From the NCBI GenBank assembly GCA_913041275.1, contig CAJWHF010000002.1:1-56466 (forward strand): a stretch of 56,466 nt of DNA. The letters are read 5' to 3'. The notes under the pieces are model-generated. The model was not told the DNA's origin. It ran no database searches and saw nothing but the letters and a program-made list of their open reading frames with translations. Positions 22,891 to 35,579 of the stretch are shown piece by piece. Positions within the stretch are counted from its first letter, which is position 1. Every line of letters begins with the position of its first letter. This stretch comes from an uncultured Opitutia bacterium (GTDB taxonomy: Bacteria > Verrucomicrobiota > Verrucomicrobiia > Opitutales > Coraliomargaritaceae). Made by a program: the position numbers and the translations under genes.

Positions 22891-23220
22891 TCAGGCTTCG
22901 TTCAGTATCCAAGGTAGGTTTTTCACATACGCGATCTCACCACATGAGAGCTTTATCCACAGCTTATGGGCCTGGTTACGTGATACATCCTTCATGTAGC
23001 GAGTCGTTTCCCTTACATCATCGAGGTTTTCGAGAGTTACTATACCGCTCGGATAGACGCTAAGCGACCAACCGCTGGGGTCGTGTACGAGAGATATATC
23101 TGGGTGATCAGCCTCGTCTACACTGCGCTCATCTAGACTATCGATCAGTGCGCGCATTTTTTTAATGCTTGGATTAAGCTCAGAAACTCCGAGGTGGTCG
23201 GTTGTGTGGTAGAGTTCCAT
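22891..23220 (-). CDS. Small hypothetical protein (109 aa)
   Basis: Complete ORF in an otherwise unoccupied slot directly downstream of argA on the same strand; no family recognised. Confidence 0.6.
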   Translation of the reverse strand: MELYHTTDHLGVSELNPSIKKMRALIDSLDERSVDEADHPDISLVHDPSGWSLSVYPSGIVTLENLDDVRETTRYMKDVSRNQAHKLWIKLSCGEIAYVKNLPWILNEA

Positions 23221-23240
23221 TTAAAGTGCCAATTAGATAA

Positions 23241-24581
23241 CTAGATATCACGGTAAAAGACTCTGGAATTTCTGCCGTTTTTTCTATGCTCTTCCTGTCG
23301 GTTTATTGGAAGATCATCTACGTTACCCTCCAGAAAAGAGCAAACTTCGGAGAAAAATTTACCGGCTTGCGTAGTCATAGCGAATACTCTTTTGACATCT
23401 CGTTCTTTGGCTTGGCCGCAGGCAAATTCTATCATCTTGCGACCGACACCTTTGTTCTGATAGAAGGGTTGAACGTATACACTGCCGACTTCGAGCACAG
23501 AGTCGTAGCTTCTAAGGCTGAGGCAACTGACAATACTTCCGTCAATTTCATAAACCAAATAGTCGCTAATTTCGGCTTCAATTGATTCTTGTGAGCGTTC
23601 GCGTAGCCTTTCAGAACGCACAGCGTTCTGGGTAATGTTATATATAGAGTGAGCATCTGTAGGCACAGCACGGCGGATACACTGATACTCGTTGCTATGA
23701 ACCATCGTGCCGATTCCGACTTTGTCGAAAGTTTCATTTAGTAGCGCACCATAGAGACGTCCATCGAGAATATGTGCCCGTGGGGTACCAGTATTAACTG
23801 TTTTTACAGCGTATTGTATTTTACTTCGTAGTCTGTGCGTAGATTTTTCAGGTAGGGTCTGTAGTAAGCATTCGAGCTCATTGACTGTTATGCTAGTCAA
23901 AGGCTCGGAGTCTATTTTTATGCTTTCCTCTGTAGTTAAAAAAATGAGCTTAGAGGCTCTTAATTTCGATGCTAGGTCTGCTGCGAGCGAATCAGAATTA
24001 ATTCTTAAAGGTGAGCCTTCTCGACTGAAAGCGATAGGTGAGAATAAAGGAATTGTATTCGCATCGAGCAATTTATGTATAAGCCCATCATCGAGTTTGT
24101 CCACAGCGCCTGTGTTGAGCTGATCTACGCCTTTTATGATACCTAACTCTTTACTTCGTACGCCATTACATAGCGCGCAGCTGAGTTTATTACGGGTCAA
24201 TCCTTGCATTATATCGTGGCTGACAATAGCGGATGCTTCAGTCGCAAGCTCTAGTGTGCTTAAGTCTGTTTTAGATACTCCATGCGAGTCCGATATATCT
24301 ACTCGCTTATCTTTGGACAGTGTTTTCAGTTGGTGACCTATCCCATGGACGAGCACTACTTTGATATTTAGCGAACGCAGAACTGCGATATCGAGTAAGA
24401 CATTTTGGAAGTTTTCGTGCGCGACGAGACTGCCATCTATAGCAAGTACGAAGATTTGATTTTGGAACATGGGGACATACTTCAGTATACCCCGTAAGTC
24501 GGTGGGCTTGATACTCTGGTCACTATTTACTGAATTGTTCATCAAAATCATAAACTGTGTGCTTCCCATGCAAGCTTGCAA
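23241..24581 (-). CDS. argA: Amino-acid N-acetyltransferase (N-acetylglutamate synthase), AAK + GNAT domains
   Basis: N-terminal amino-acid-kinase-like domain (YVPMFQNQIFVLAIDGSLV; VKTVNTGTPRAHILDGRLYGALLNE) and C-terminal GNAT (VQPFYQNKGVGRKMIEFA). The true start may be the internal ATG at 24542. Confidence 0.9.
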   Translation of the reverse strand: MQACMGSTQFMILMNNSVNSDQSIKPTDLRGILKYVPMFQNQIFVLAIDGSLVAHENFQNVLLDIAVLRSLNIKVVLVHGIGHQLKTLSKDKRVDISDSHGVSKTDLSTLELATEASAIVSHDIMQGLTRNKLSCALCNGVRSKELGIIKGVDQLNTGAVDKLDDGLIHKLLDANTIPLFSPIAFSREGSPLRINSDSLAADLASKLRASKLIFLTTEESIKIDSEPLTSITVNELECLLQTLPEKSTHRLRSKIQYAVKTVNTGTPRAHILDGRLYGALLNETFDKVGIGTMVHSNEYQCIRRAVPTDAHSIYNITQNAVRSERLRERSQESIEAEISDYLVYEIDGSIVSCLSLRSYDSVLEVGSVYVQPFYQNKGVGRKMIEFACGQAKERDVKRVFAMTTQAGKFFSEVCSFLEGNVDDLPINRQEEHRKNGRNSRVFYRDI

Positions 24582-24614
24582 GGAACATGTTTAAGATATC
24601 AATCTATAGAATCC

Positions 24615-25544
24615 ATGATAAATGATTTTCATGACAGAGTTCCATCTGCCTTTAACGAAGTTTTGGAGAGTTTCCTAGCTTGGTTAGAATTAGAGCGTGG
24701 GCTTTCAGCTAATACACTACAGGCATATGCTCGGGATCTGAAGCAGTGTGTGCAATTTTTGTCCGATATGGGGGTTAATAGTTGGGCAGATGTGGAGCCT
24801 ACTCATTTGTCTTTGTGGACAGAAAGTTTGAGTCGTGCCCATTATGCACGTACTAGCCAAGTACGTAAAATCTCGGCTTTGCGTATGTTAGCGAAATATC
24901 TTGTACGTGAGAGTATTCGTGAAGATGACGTCACTGAGTTACTTGGAGCACCTAAGGTAATTCGCACATTACCAGAGGTGCTTTCGAGGGAGGAGGTAAC
25001 ACTACTACTAGATGCTCCCTCTAATAGCTCACCGCATGGTCTGAGAGACCGTGCCATTTTAGAGCTTTTCTACAGTAGCGGATTACGTGTATCCGAACTC
25101 TGCGGTATTTTGCTACAAAGTATTAACTTACAAGAAGGGTACATCCGAGTTTTAGGGAAAGGTTCGAAAGAGCGCATCACACCGATTGGTGAGGTTGCGG
25201 TCAAAACAGTAGAAGACTACCTTGCAGGAGGACGTCCACATTTTGTTAAAGCTCGCACAGGCAGTGAACTTTTTCTTAGTCAGCAAGGCAGGGCGATTTC
25301 GCGTAAGATGGTTTGGGTGATGATTAAGGAGCAGGCCAGACGTGCAGGCATCAAGAAATCCATTAAGCCTCACCTTCTTCGCCATTCCTTTGCCACGCAC
25401 TTACTAGAAGGAGGAGCAGATCTACGTGCGATTCAAGAAATGCTTGGGCATGCCGATATATCGACCACTCAAATCTATACTTCCGTACAATCGCAGCGTT
25501 TGGTTGATGAGCACGCCTTGTATCATCCTAGAGGAAAGAAGTAG
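24615..25544 (+). CDS. xerD: Site-specific tyrosine recombinase XerC/XerD
   Basis: FLAWLELERGLSANTLQAYARDL; GLRDRAILELFYSSGLRVSELCG; HLLRHSFATHLLEGGADLRAIQEMLGHADISTTQIYT. The ORF track starts at TTG 24576; ATG 24615 is more plausible. Confidence 0.93.
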   Translation: MINDFHDRVPSAFNEVLESFLAWLELERGLSANTLQAYARDLKQCVQFLSDMGVNSWADVEPTHLSLWTESLSRAHYARTSQVRKISALRMLAKYLVRESIREDDVTELLGAPKVIRTLPEVLSREEVTLLLDAPSNSSPHGLRDRAILELFYSSGLRVSELCGILLQSINLQEGYIRVLGKGSKERITPIGEVAVKTVEDYLAGGRPHFVKARTGSELFLSQQGRAISRKMVWVMIKEQARRAGIKKSIKPHLLRHSFATHLLEGGADLRAIQEMLGHADISTTQIYTSVQSQRLVDEHALYHPRGKK

Positions 25545-25694
25545 GATCACGATCCAAGAGCTGTTTAGCTGGTATCACTGATTGTTAGTCAAGATGCCAA
25601 TAAGAAAACTCTTTATCCAAGGTGTGATTCAACCGCAGAATTAACTTAATTACTGTGCCTAAACCCTATAATGATAGGGCGCTGTGAATGGCTT

Positions 25695-25925
<231 letters not shown>

Positions 25926-26181
25926 AGGAGTTCCTCAGTTGAAAATTGAAAGATGGAAAGTAGGGAGCAGGATAGCTGTAGCAAGTACTTTCTTGATAAA
26001 TTTTAGGTTTAAAACCGCGCTTGTGCCTAGGCTAGTTCGTTATGCTGATTGCATATATTAAGTAAACAACTCTTCCAAGAGGGATCCTTTTAAAGGGCAA
26101 TAGTAGTTGCTCGTACCACTTTGTTTGTTCTTACATATAATATATTTTTCTTCCAGAAACTAATTACTGAGTATTAAGAAG

Positions 26182-27570
26182 TTAGTCTGTGTTCTTAAAT
26201 TCGTTAACAAGGCTGCCAATAGTGGACTTAGCGTCACCGTAAACCATTCGGGTATTGTCCATTCCAAAGAGTTGGTTTTGCAGACCCGAGAAACCGGTGC
26301 CTTGGCCGCGTTTGAGGCAAAATACTGTCTTTGCTTGGTGGGCATTAATTATAGGCATCCCATAAATTGGAGATCCTGGATCCTCCTGTGCTGCGGGGTT
26401 AACCACATCATTGGCTCCTATGACTATAGCTACGTCGGTGAGGGGTAGTTGAGCATTAGCAGCATCCATTTCTAGGAGTTGTTCGTAAGGTACGTCCGCT
26501 TCAGCGAGTAGTACATTCATATGCCCAGGCATTCGCCCGGCTACAGGGTGAATAGCATAGCCGACCTCGCAGCCGTTGTTTTCAAGAAGATCTGACAATT
26601 CGCGCACTACGTGCTGTGCTTGTGCGACAGCCATTCCATAGCCAGGTATAAAGAGGACTTTATTAGCAGCTTCGAGAACATAAAAGGCATCTGCCACATT
26701 CATAGGCTTCATCTCACCCTCGAGCTCTTTACTGCCGCTACTAGATCCTCCGAATCCTCCTAAGACAACATTAATGAGGCTACGATTCATTGCCTTGCAC
26801 ATGATCACTGTGAGGATTAGACCACTAGCTCCCACTAGAGAACCTGCTACTATTAGAACTACGTTTCCTAAAACAAAGCCAGCAGCACATGCCGCTAATC
26901 CGGATAGACTGTTAAGTAAAGAGATGACCACAGGCATATCGCCTCCGCCAATAGGTATGACTAGCATGACCCCTAATAAAAGAGATAATGTCAGGAATGC
27001 GTAGAGGATACTAGGTCCAGAAGCTCCTGCGCTCAGGATGGTAAAGGCTACCCCAAGACCGAATGTACCGACAATAAAAACTAGATTGAGCACTTTCTGT
27101 CCGGAAAAAGTAATTGGACTGCCACCCATCTTCCCAGATAGCTTACCCCAAGCAATTAAGCTACCAGAGGAGGTGATCGCACCAATAAAGATAGCAATGA
27201 ATATTACAGAGGCTTCAAAATAGGAAATATTTACCTCTTGGTTATTGTATACTGCCGTATACTGCGCCCATCCTACTAGGAAGCTCGCTGCGCCTCCAAA
27301 GCCGTTGAGAAGAGCGACAAGTTCAGGCATCCCAGTCATTTCAACTCGCTTCGCAGCTACTACACCAATGAGCGCACCAATAATAATACCTACAGCGATC
27401 CATTGGTAATCTAGGTTAGCCTCAGTGAGGGTTGCTACTATCGCTATGAGCATACCAACCGAAGAGAGTAAGTTCCCTTTCCTAGCTGTGCTGGCTGAGC
27501 CCAGCATTTTAATGCCGAAGATAAAGAGGATCGCCGCGACGACGTAGCTTATGAGTACACCTTCATTCAT
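26182..27570 (-). CDS. pntB: NAD(P) transhydrogenase beta subunit
   Basis: VIPIGGGDMPVVISLLNSLSGLAACAAGFVLGN; FIPGYGMAVAQAQHVVRELSDLL; HPVAGRMPGHMNVLLAEA; IVIGANDVVNPAA. Confidence 0.97.
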   Translation of the reverse strand: MNEGVLISYVVAAILFIFGIKMLGSASTARKGNLLSSVGMLIAIVATLTEANLDYQWIAVGIIIGALIGVVAAKRVEMTGMPELVALLNGFGGAASFLVGWAQYTAVYNNQEVNISYFEASVIFIAIFIGAITSSGSLIAWGKLSGKMGGSPITFSGQKVLNLVFIVGTFGLGVAFTILSAGASGPSILYAFLTLSLLLGVMLVIPIGGGDMPVVISLLNSLSGLAACAAGFVLGNVVLIVAGSLVGASGLILTVIMCKAMNRSLINVVLGGFGGSSSGSKELEGEMKPMNVADAFYVLEAANKVLFIPGYGMAVAQAQHVVRELSDLLENNGCEVGYAIHPVAGRMPGHMNVLLAEADVPYEQLLEMDAANAQLPLTDVAIVIGANDVVNPAAQEDPGSPIYGMPIINAHQAKTVFCLKRGQGTGFSGLQNQLFGMDNTRMVYGDAKSTIGSLVNEFKNTD

Positions 27571-27854
27571 TTGGAATCTCCCTTCTTCTTAAACATCTCT
27601 AGCATACGGTCAGTTACGAGATAACCGCCCACAACGTTTACTGTAGCAAGAATGAGAGCAGCAAGTCCGATCCATGGTGCGAGTGAGTTATCTCCTTGTT
27701 GCATAAGGACAATAGCGCCGACTACAGTAATGCCTGATATGGCATTGGACCCCGACATAAGCGGTGTGTGTAATTGTGACGGAACTTTAGATATCAATTC
27801 GAAGCCGAGAAAGACGGCTAGTGTAAATATGAAGATTAGGGTAATCGGATCCAT
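27567..27854 (-). CDS. pntAB: NAD(P) transhydrogenase alpha subunit, membrane part (PntAB type)
   Basis: GFELISKVPSQLHTPLMSGSNAISGITVVGAI; ATG overlaps the pntB start region. Confidence 0.95.
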   Translation of the reverse strand: MDPITLIFIFTLAVFLGFELISKVPSQLHTPLMSGSNAISGITVVGAIVLMQQGDNSLAPWIGLAALILATVNVVGGYLVTDRMLEMFKKKGDSK

Positions 27855-27892
27855 TTGTTGTAGGTGAGTCGGGTTAATGCTTAAGGGAAGCT

Positions 27893-29032
27893 CTATTTTG
27901 AGGTCTTCTCTTTAAATCTTTCGTGGACTACAGTTCCCCCGTGAGTAATGAGGCATTCTCTGAGGACTTCGTCTTCGGGGTTAAGTTTGACCAAGCCCTG
28001 ATCTTTATCCCAAAAGTGTTCAATAAGATTAGCGAAATTAGCAGCAAGCATGGAGCTAGCGTCCTTAGCAACCTGACCCTCTAGATTAGCTAGACCTATA
28101 ATTTTTACTCCATTTTCATTTTCTACTGTTTTATTCAAAACAGAGCCTTCAACATTGCCTCCGGTTTCGACTGCAAGGTCAACAACGACAGAACCACGTT
28201 TCATCACCGCTATCATATCCGCATCGACTAGGGTAGGCGCGGGACGGCCAAAAAGCTTAGCAGTTGTAATTACTATATCAGATTGGGAACAAGCCTTTTT
28301 CATTCCCTCTTTTTGCTTAATAATCTGTTCGGGTGTGAGTTCCTTGGCATAGCCTTGTTCAGTCTGTCCGGTCTCTCCGAGATCAATCTTAAGAAATTTT
28401 CCTCCGATTGACTTGACCTGCTCCTCTACTTCGGGACGAGTATCAAAAGCTTGAACTTGGGCACCCATACGTTTGGCAGTGGCGATAGCCTGTAAGCCAG
28501 CAACGCCCACTCCGATGACAAATACTTTAGCAGGAGCTATGGTTCCCGAGGGAGTCATCATCATGGGCAGAACCTTGCCTAATGTTTCGGCAGCTTTGAC
28601 TACAGAAAAGTAACCTGCGAGGTTCGCCTGTGAGCTTAATGCATCCATCTTCTGAGCAAGGGTGGAGCGGGGAATCATTTCCATACTAATGGCACTGATT
28701 TTTTTATCAGCTAATTTCTGAATTAAATCTTTTTCATTAAAGGGATCTAGAAAGCTTATATGTAAGGTTCCAGGCTCTAGGGCATCTAGATCTTCCTGTG
28801 TTGGTTTGGCGATTCGTATGATAATGTCGGCCAATGCTGTACCTTCGCCTAGTTCGCTCACTTGCGCACCAGCTTGCACTAGAGATTCATCTGTGAAACC
28901 AGATTTTAATGCAATGCCTTTGTCCGCGGTAATTTTTATACCCATATTGGACAATTTACCGATGGATTCTGGGCTAAGTGGAGAGCGGTTTTCGTGGGGG
29001 TCTTTCGCCGCTGCTGCGTGTAGAGTCTTCAT
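27893..29032 (-). CDS. pntAA: NAD(P) transhydrogenase alpha subunit, soluble part (PntAA type)
   Basis: KVFVIGVGVAGLQAIATAKRMGAQVQAFDTRPEVEEQVKSIGGKF; KRGSVVVDLAVETGGNVEGS. Confidence 0.96.
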   Translation of the reverse strand: MKTLHAAAAKDPHENRSPLSPESIGKLSNMGIKITADKGIALKSGFTDESLVQAGAQVSELGEGTALADIIIRIAKPTQEDLDALEPGTLHISFLDPFNEKDLIQKLADKKISAISMEMIPRSTLAQKMDALSSQANLAGYFSVVKAAETLGKVLPMMMTPSGTIAPAKVFVIGVGVAGLQAIATAKRMGAQVQAFDTRPEVEEQVKSIGGKFLKIDLGETGQTEQGYAKELTPEQIIKQKEGMKKACSQSDIVITTAKLFGRPAPTLVDADMIAVMKRGSVVVDLAVETGGNVEGSVLNKTVENENGVKIIGLANLEGQVAKDASSMLAANFANLIEHFWDKDQGLVKLNPEDEVLRECLITHGGTVVHERFKEKTSK

Positions 29033-29119
29033 TTTTTAAGGGGCTTTAGATTAATAGAAAGTGATATGAAAACTATTTTCTAGTTAATTACAAACTGCTT
29101 TTACCTTTAGCTTAAGCCC

Positions 29120-32100
29120 TTAAATGTTTGCAGCAAAGGAGCGTGCATTTTGGAACATTTTCAACCATGGCCCAGCTTCACCTTTAAATGAATCCTTCGA
29201 TCGGTAGCTCATTTGCACAGATCGGAAGCAGCGTTCTGGATGCGGCATCATAATGGTGGCTCGGCCGTCTGCCGATGTAAATCCTGTCGCTCCTCCAGAA
29301 GAACCGTTTGGGTTGGCGGGGTATTGTTCGGCTGCTTTTCCATTACTATCTATATATCTTAGACCAATTAGTTCTTGGTCTATGCATTGCTCGTAGTCTA
29401 TGGGATTGGTAAAATCAGCACGCCCCTCCCCATGGGCTACTGGGATTGGGAGAATTGATCCTTCCATATCCTTTAGAAAAAGACTTGGAGAATCTAGAAC
29501 TTCGACATTGGCATAACGAGCTTCGAATTGTTCGGAGTTATTACGAAGAAATTGAGGCCAATGTTTAGTGCCAGGAATAATATCTTTGAGCTGGGAGATC
29601 ATCTGACAGCCGTTACAGACGCCTAAAGTGAAACTATCCGAGCGCTCGAAGAATGCTTGGAACATATCAGCTAGCTTAGGATTATATAAAATACTTTTTG
29701 CCCATCCTGAACCCGCCCCAAGGACGTCGCCGTAAGAGAAACCACCGCAGGCCACGAGTCCTGTAAATTCTGCTAAGTCAACCCGTCCAGCAAGAAGGTC
29801 AGTCATATGGATGTCGATGGATTGGAATCCGGCGCGGTCAAAGGCAAAGGCCATTTCGTTTTGACCGTTAATGCCTTGTTCACGAAGTATAGCCATCCTA
29901 GGCTTTACTGCTGCTATTTTAAAGCCTTCAACCTCGTTAATATCAAACCTAGGCTTAATAATCGTGCCTAGATCTGATTCATCTAGCAGCGTGTCAAATT
30001 CTTCTTTTGCGCAGACAGGGTTGTCGCGCATTGATTGCATTTGGAAGCTGAGTTCGGACCAAGCGCGGTTAAGGGTAGTGATCGACTCGCTATATAAGAG
30101 TTCGTTGTTAAGGCTTATGCTGAAGCTTTTTTCCTTTGTGGGTTTCCCGATGAGGTGAGAGATGTCGCTTATATTGTGCTTTGCTAAGGCTGCGGTGACT
30201 TCAGCAAGATGAGCTTTCTCGATCTCAATTACGGCGCCCAACTCTTCCGCGAATAACAAGCGCAGTACATTTACTAAGTCTCCAGATTGGTAAGAATCAG
30301 TACCTTCTACGCTTTCGGGTTCGCAATGGCTACAGTCGTAAAGCTTATCTAGAACGAGCTGTATGCCACTCCTTCCTGAAATTGCCATTTCTGTTATACA
30401 AGCTAGCAAACCACCGTCACTACGGTCATGGTAGGAGAGTAAGAGATTATCAGCTATTAGTTCCTGAATAAGGGCAAAAAAGCCTTTGAATTTTTCTGGA
30501 TTATCGAGGTCTGGAGTAACACTACCGACCTGATTGAAGACTTGAGCTAGTGCGCTTGCTCCCATGCGGTTTTTCCCTGCGCCCAGATCAATTAATAAGA
30601 GTATACTCTCAGATTCTTTGATGTCAGGAGTGACCGTCTTACGAACGTCTCCCACACTACTGAATCCAGTTACCATGAGACTAAGAGGAGAGACTTGTTT
30701 ATGGTCTTTACCTTTGCTATCTTTCCAGCTGGTTCTCATGGACATAGAATCTTTTCCCACTGGGATGCTAATGCCAAGAGCAGGGCAAATTTCCATTCCT
30801 ACCGATTTTACTGTGTCGTAAAGATTAGCATCTTCGCCCTCTTCTCCGGCGGCTACCATCCAATTAGCAGATAGTTTGATTCGCTCTATATTGGAAACTT
30901 GGGCGGCTGCCATATTAGTCAAACATTCGCCAATAGCAATACGGCCAGACGCGGGGGCGTTGATAACCGCGAGTGGTGTACGCTCGCCGATTGCCATGGC
31001 TTCGCCGCAGTAGGTGCTCATAGACGAGGAAGTTACGGCGACATCAGCTACAGGTGTCTGCCAGGGGCCTACCATCTGGTCGCGAGTGACCATACCGGTA
31101 ACAGAGCGGTCTGCGATGGTAATGAGGAAATTCTTATTAGAGACTGCAGGAAAGCGGAGCACTCGATCAATAGCGTCGGAGAGTTTTATCCCTGATAAGT
31201 CAATAGGGGGGTGCTCCTCAATTAATCGGCATACGTCTTTTAGCATCTTTGGAGTTTTCCCTAGAAGCACGTTCATTTCCATATCGATAGGCTTATCGTT
31301 GAAGTGAGCGTCTTCCAGGGTCAGTCGCCCGTCGCCGGTTGCTTCACCCACAATACTCATAGGGCAGCGCTCGCGTTCGCAAATAGATCGGAACTCTTCC
31401 ACACGCTCAGGTAAGACGCCCATAACGTAACGTTCCTGTGACTCATTACACCAGATTTCCATCGGACTCATAGACGTGTCTTCACTATGAACCTTACGTA
31501 GATGAAACTTTCCACCAGTTGCCTCGACTAATTCGGGTAGTCCATTGGATAAGCCCCCCGCTCCTATGTCGTGTATAGAGAGCATGGGATTATCTGCACC
31601 CAATGCGATACATCCATCGATTACTTGTTGGCAGCGCCGTTCCATTTCTGGATTGCCTCGCTGAACAGAGTCGAAGTCGAGCGCTTCAGATTGTGCCCCT
31701 GCTGCGATGGAGGACGCAGCGCCGCCGCCGAGTCCAATTTTCATAGCAGGCCCGCCCAGTTGTATAATGCAGGCTGACGGTGGTATATCTTTTTTCGCTA
31801 CGTGCTCTCGTTTGAGGTTACCCATACCGCCAGCTGCCATAATTGGCTTATGGTAGCCACGGTGGCGGCCGTTATGTTCAAACTGTAAGGTACGAAACAT
31901 TCCGCATAACTGAGGGCGCCCAAATTCATTTCCAAAGGAAGCACCTCCAATAGGGCCCTCTAGCATAATATTCATGGGATTGGCCAGACGATCCGGGTGC
32001 TCAGCAATAGATTTTTCCCAAGGAAGTGGATAGCTGGGTACTTCAAGATTGGAGACCATGAATGCTGAAAGGCCGGCTTTCGGACGTCCCCCGATTCCCG

Positions 32101-33067
32101 TTGCGCCTTCATCGCGTATTTCACCGCCCACTCCGGTGGCAGCTCCGGGAAAGGGCGAGATAGCGGTGGGGTGATTATGGGTTTCCACTTTGCATAAAAT
32201 ATCGAGCTGAGTTTGCGTCTTTTTATAATTACGCAAGTCGCCGCGTTGATTGACCTCGAACCAATCAGCGGGAGAGCCATTTAATACGCCTGAGTTATCA
32301 GAGTACGCTACTAGTGTCCCTTCTGGTGCCAAATTGTGAGTATTGCGAATCATGTTAAAGAGGCTTAGCTCGCTTTTTTCTCCGTCGACAATCCAGTCGG
32401 CGTTAAAAATTTTATGGCGGCAGTGCTCAGAATTGACCTGTGAGAACATAACAAGTTCAGCATCGGTCGGATCGCGACGCATTTTTTGGTAGGCTTTGAC
32501 AAGGTAGTTGATCTCCTCTGGGCTCATGGCAAGGCCCCATTCAATGTTAGCTCTATGAAAAGCTTCGGGACCCTCATCCATTAATGGGACAGTACGTACT
32601 CTAGCAGGTTGAAAATGTGTAAAAAAGTCACTTACATCTGCGTACACCGCTTCTGTCATTCGGTCGTGTAGGGCGTAGAGAGCGGTCCCTAAATTTACGA
32701 TAGTAAGCTCTAGTCCATTGCTATCGACGATGCGATAGTGGATGCCACGCTCGACACGAGCTACACCTTCAATAGAGCAATTTAGGAAAATGTCGGTGGC
32801 TTTCGTGGACCAAGGAGAGATGGTACCCTTTCGTGGCGTGACAAAGAAACCACCACTATTAATTGTAGTTTGCTCCGCATTAAGTAGGGCAATCGCGCGC
32901 TCCTTTGCTGCACCGTTTAGCGGTTTTTTGGACTCGATGAAATAGACATCGACCGCATCAATTGAAGAGATATCGAGATCGGGTGTGGTTGCATTGATTG
33001 CACTTTGCAACGCGCTGAGGCGGAACTTAGAAAAAGAGGGACGGCCTTGAAGAATTATCGGTTGCAT
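29120..33067 (-). CDS. purL: Phosphoribosylformylglycinamidine synthase (single-chain, with C-terminal glutamine amidotransferase)
   Basis: [83 protein letters not shown]. The ORF extends to 33160; [10 protein letters not shown] at 33067 is the likelier start. Confidence 0.95.
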   Translation of the reverse strand: MQPIILQGRPSFSKFRLSALQSAINATTPDLDISSIDAVDVYFIESKKPLNGAAKERAIALLNAEQTTINSGGFFVTPRKGTISPWSTKATDIFLNCSIEGVARVERGIHYRIVDSNGLELTIVNLGTALYALHDRMTEAVYADVSDFFTHFQPARVRTVPLMDEGPEAFHRANIEWGLAMSPEEINYLVKAYQKMRRDPTDAELVMFSQVNSEHCRHKIFNADWIVDGEKSELSLFNMIRNTHNLAPEGTLVAYSDNSGVLNGSPADWFEVNQRGDLRNYKKTQTQLDILCKVETHNHPTAISPFPGAATGVGGEIRDEGATGIGGRPKAGLSAFMVSNLEVPSYPLPWEKSIAEHPDRLANPMNIMLEGPIGGASFGNEFGRPQLCGMFRTLQFEHNGRHRGYHKPIMAAGGMGNLKREHVAKKDIPPSACIIQLGGPAMKIGLGGGAASSIAAGAQSEALDFDSVQRGNPEMERRCQQVIDGCIALGADNPMLSIHDIGAGGLSNGLPELVEATGGKFHLRKVHSEDTSMSPMEIWCNESQERYVMGVLPERVEEFRSICERERCPMSIVGEATGDGRLTLEDAHFNDKPIDMEMNVLLGKTPKMLKDVCRLIEEHPPIDLSGIKLSDAIDRVLRFPAVSNKNFLITIADRSVTGMVTRDQMVGPWQTPVADVAVTSSSMSTYCGEAMAIGERTPLAVINAPASGRIAIGECLTNMAAAQVSNIERIKLSANWMVAAGEEGEDANLYDTVKSVGMEICPALGISIPVGKDSMSMRTSWKDSKGKDHKQVSPLSLMVTGFSSVGDVRKTVTPDIKESESILLLIDLGAGKNRMGASALAQVFNQVGSVTPDLDNPEKFKGFFALIQELIADNLLLSYHDRSDGGLLACITEMAISGRSGIQLVLDKLYDCSHCEPESVEGTDSYQSGDLVNVLRLLFAEELGAVIEIEKAHLAEVTAALAKHNISDISHLIGKPTKEKSFSISLNNELLYSESITTLNRAWSELSFQMQSMRDNPVCAKEEFDTLLDESDLGTIIKPRFDINEVEGFKIAAVKPRMAILREQGINGQNEMAFAFDRAGFQSIDIHMTDLLAGRVDLAEFTGLVACGGFSYGDVLGAGSGWAKSILYNPKLADMFQAFFERSDSFTLGVCNGCQMISQLKDIIPGTKHWPQFLRNNSEQFEARYANVEVLDSPSLFLKDMEGSILPIPVAHGEGRADFTNPIDYEQCIDQELIGLRYIDSNGKAAEQYPANPNGSSGGATGFTSADGRATIMMPHPERCFRSVQMSYRSKDSFKGEAGPWLKMFQNARSFAANI

Positions 33068-33180
33068 ATCGCGAGTAATATTAAAACAAACTTGGAGATC
33101 TAGAGAGCGAGTAACAATACGAATCTTATTAATAAGTGAAAAAGTGATAAAAAAACGCACTCATTTCTAAGAGAGGCGAC

Positions 33181-33205
33181 AAAAAAGCCCGCGTGTGTAG
33201 CGGGC
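33181..33205 (-). terminator. Intrinsic terminator downstream of the pdhABC genes
   Basis: Stem GCCCGC (33187-33192), loop GTGTGTA, stem GCGGGC (33200-33205), then six Us on the minus-strand transcript (A6 at 33181-33186). Confidence 0.8.
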
Positions 33206-33234
33206 ATTGAATGCATGTTGTTAAGCTATCCTAT

Positions 33235-34545
33235 TTAGACTAGCATCAGAGCAGGAGTTTCGAGTATTTCCTTCAGCGCTTGGAGATACTGTGCCCCAAC
33301 TGCCCCATCGATCGTACGGTGATCGCCGGAAAGCCCAATTTTCATAATTTGGCCTACTACAATCTCGTCCTTTTCGTTAACTATTGGCTTTTTTATGGTA
33401 GCGCCAATACTCAGTATCGCTGCGTTGTTTGGATTAATGATACCGTAAAAATCAGAGATTCCAAACATTCCGAGATTAGTTACGGTGAGTGTGGAACCGG
33501 TCATTTCATCTGGTGTGAGTTTCTTAGCGCGCGCTTTTTTAATCAGCACCTTAGCTTCTGCGCTAATTTCGCGTAAACCCTTGTTTTCAGCGGCGCGGAT
33601 AACTGGAGTTACCAGGCCGTCGTCTATGGCGACGCCAAAGGCGAGGTGTACGTTCGGATGTTGTTGTATAGTCTCACCCTCCCATGATCGATTGATTGCG
33701 GGTACACGGCGAACCGCTTCTGCGGCGGCCTTAAGTGTAAGGTCGTTAACTGAGAATTTTGCACCACCTTGTTCTGGGGATTGAAGGGCTAACTTAGCAT
33801 TGAGTTCTTGGCGCAGACTAGCTAAGGGAGCGCCATTAACTTCGATTTGTAAATAAAAGTGTGGCGCTTGAGTTTTGGAAGCAACAAGGGCTTTTCCAAT
33901 ACTTTTTCGCATATTGGACACAGGAAGAGTGAGTTCTTCGAGAGTGGCGACAGTAGTGGTAGTGGCAGTGGTTGTAGAGGCGGAAGTGCCTTCGCTGATT
34001 ACAGCATTGGGTGTCGCGCTTTCAACGTCGCCTTTTACTATACGCCCATTAGGACCTGAGCCTTTAATAGTAGAAAGATCGATACCTTTTTCTGTAGCTA
34101 TTCTTTTAGCTAGTGGAGAGGCCTTAATACGCCCTGCATTTGCGGCGGTAGGGACGGCCTCTTTGCTTACTTCAGGTACCGATTTTTCAGCGGGAGCTTC
34201 GCTGGGGCTTACTAGTTTCTCGCTAATGACGGGATCTTTTACTTCTTTCTTTGGCGCTTCTTCTACTGTTGTGCTCGCGGCAGTGCTCGCTTCGGGCGCA
34301 CTTTCTCCTGCCTCGCCTATTGCAGCGATAGGGCCTCCGACGAGAACCTCATCACCAACTTCGCAGTATTGCTTAATTAATACACCATCGTCAAAACACT
34401 CGACTTCCATCGTGGCTTTATCGGTCTCTACCTCAGCTATCATATCGCCGTTAGAAACAGGATCACCTTCATTCTTTAACCATTTGACCAGTGTACCTAC
34501 CGTCATGGTGTCGCTAAGTTTGGGCATATCAATAAGTGTGGCCAT
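33235..34545 (-). CDS. pdhC: Pyruvate dehydrogenase complex E2 (dihydrolipoyl acetyltransferase)
   Basis: Lipoyl domain (EVETDKATMEVECFDDGV), peripheral subunit-binding domain (ASPLAKRIATEKGIDLSTIKGSGPNGRIVKGDV), catalytic GLSGDHRTIDGAVGAQYLQAL. Confidence 0.95.
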   Translation of the reverse strand: MATLIDMPKLSDTMTVGTLVKWLKNEGDPVSNGDMIAEVETDKATMEVECFDDGVLIKQYCEVGDEVLVGGPIAAIGEAGESAPEASTAASTTVEEAPKKEVKDPVISEKLVSPSEAPAEKSVPEVSKEAVPTAANAGRIKASPLAKRIATEKGIDLSTIKGSGPNGRIVKGDVESATPNAVISEGTSASTTTATTTTVATLEELTLPVSNMRKSIGKALVASKTQAPHFYLQIEVNGAPLASLRQELNAKLALQSPEQGGAKFSVNDLTLKAAAEAVRRVPAINRSWEGETIQQHPNVHLAFGVAIDDGLVTPVIRAAENKGLREISAEAKVLIKKARAKKLTPDEMTGSTLTVTNLGMFGISDFYGIINPNNAAILSIGATIKKPIVNEKDEIVVGQIMKIGLSGDHRTIDGAVGAQYLQALKEILETPALMLV

Positions 34546-34595
34546 GATTTCGGTAGTTAAGTTTAGGTTTTAAATATAAAAAATGATATTAGATT

Positions 34596-35573
<978 letters not shown>

Positions 35574-35579
35574 AATGGT

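Noticed and set aside
24615-25544. Tyrosine recombinase as evidence of an integrated mobile element
   Set aside because: The sequence reads as a chromosomal XerC/D housekeeping recombinase; no att repeats, tRNA or phage/ICE genes nearby.
25664-25679. CCCTAT-AATG-ATAGGG inverted repeat downstream of rpmB and xerD
   Set aside because: Only a 6-bp AT-containing stem and no U-run on either strand; too weak to call a terminator.
33875-34573. 232-aa plus-strand ORF
   Set aside because: Fully antisense to pdhC; its low-complexity Val/Ser/Ala-rich translation mirrors the pdhC Ala/Thr linker. Shadow ORF.
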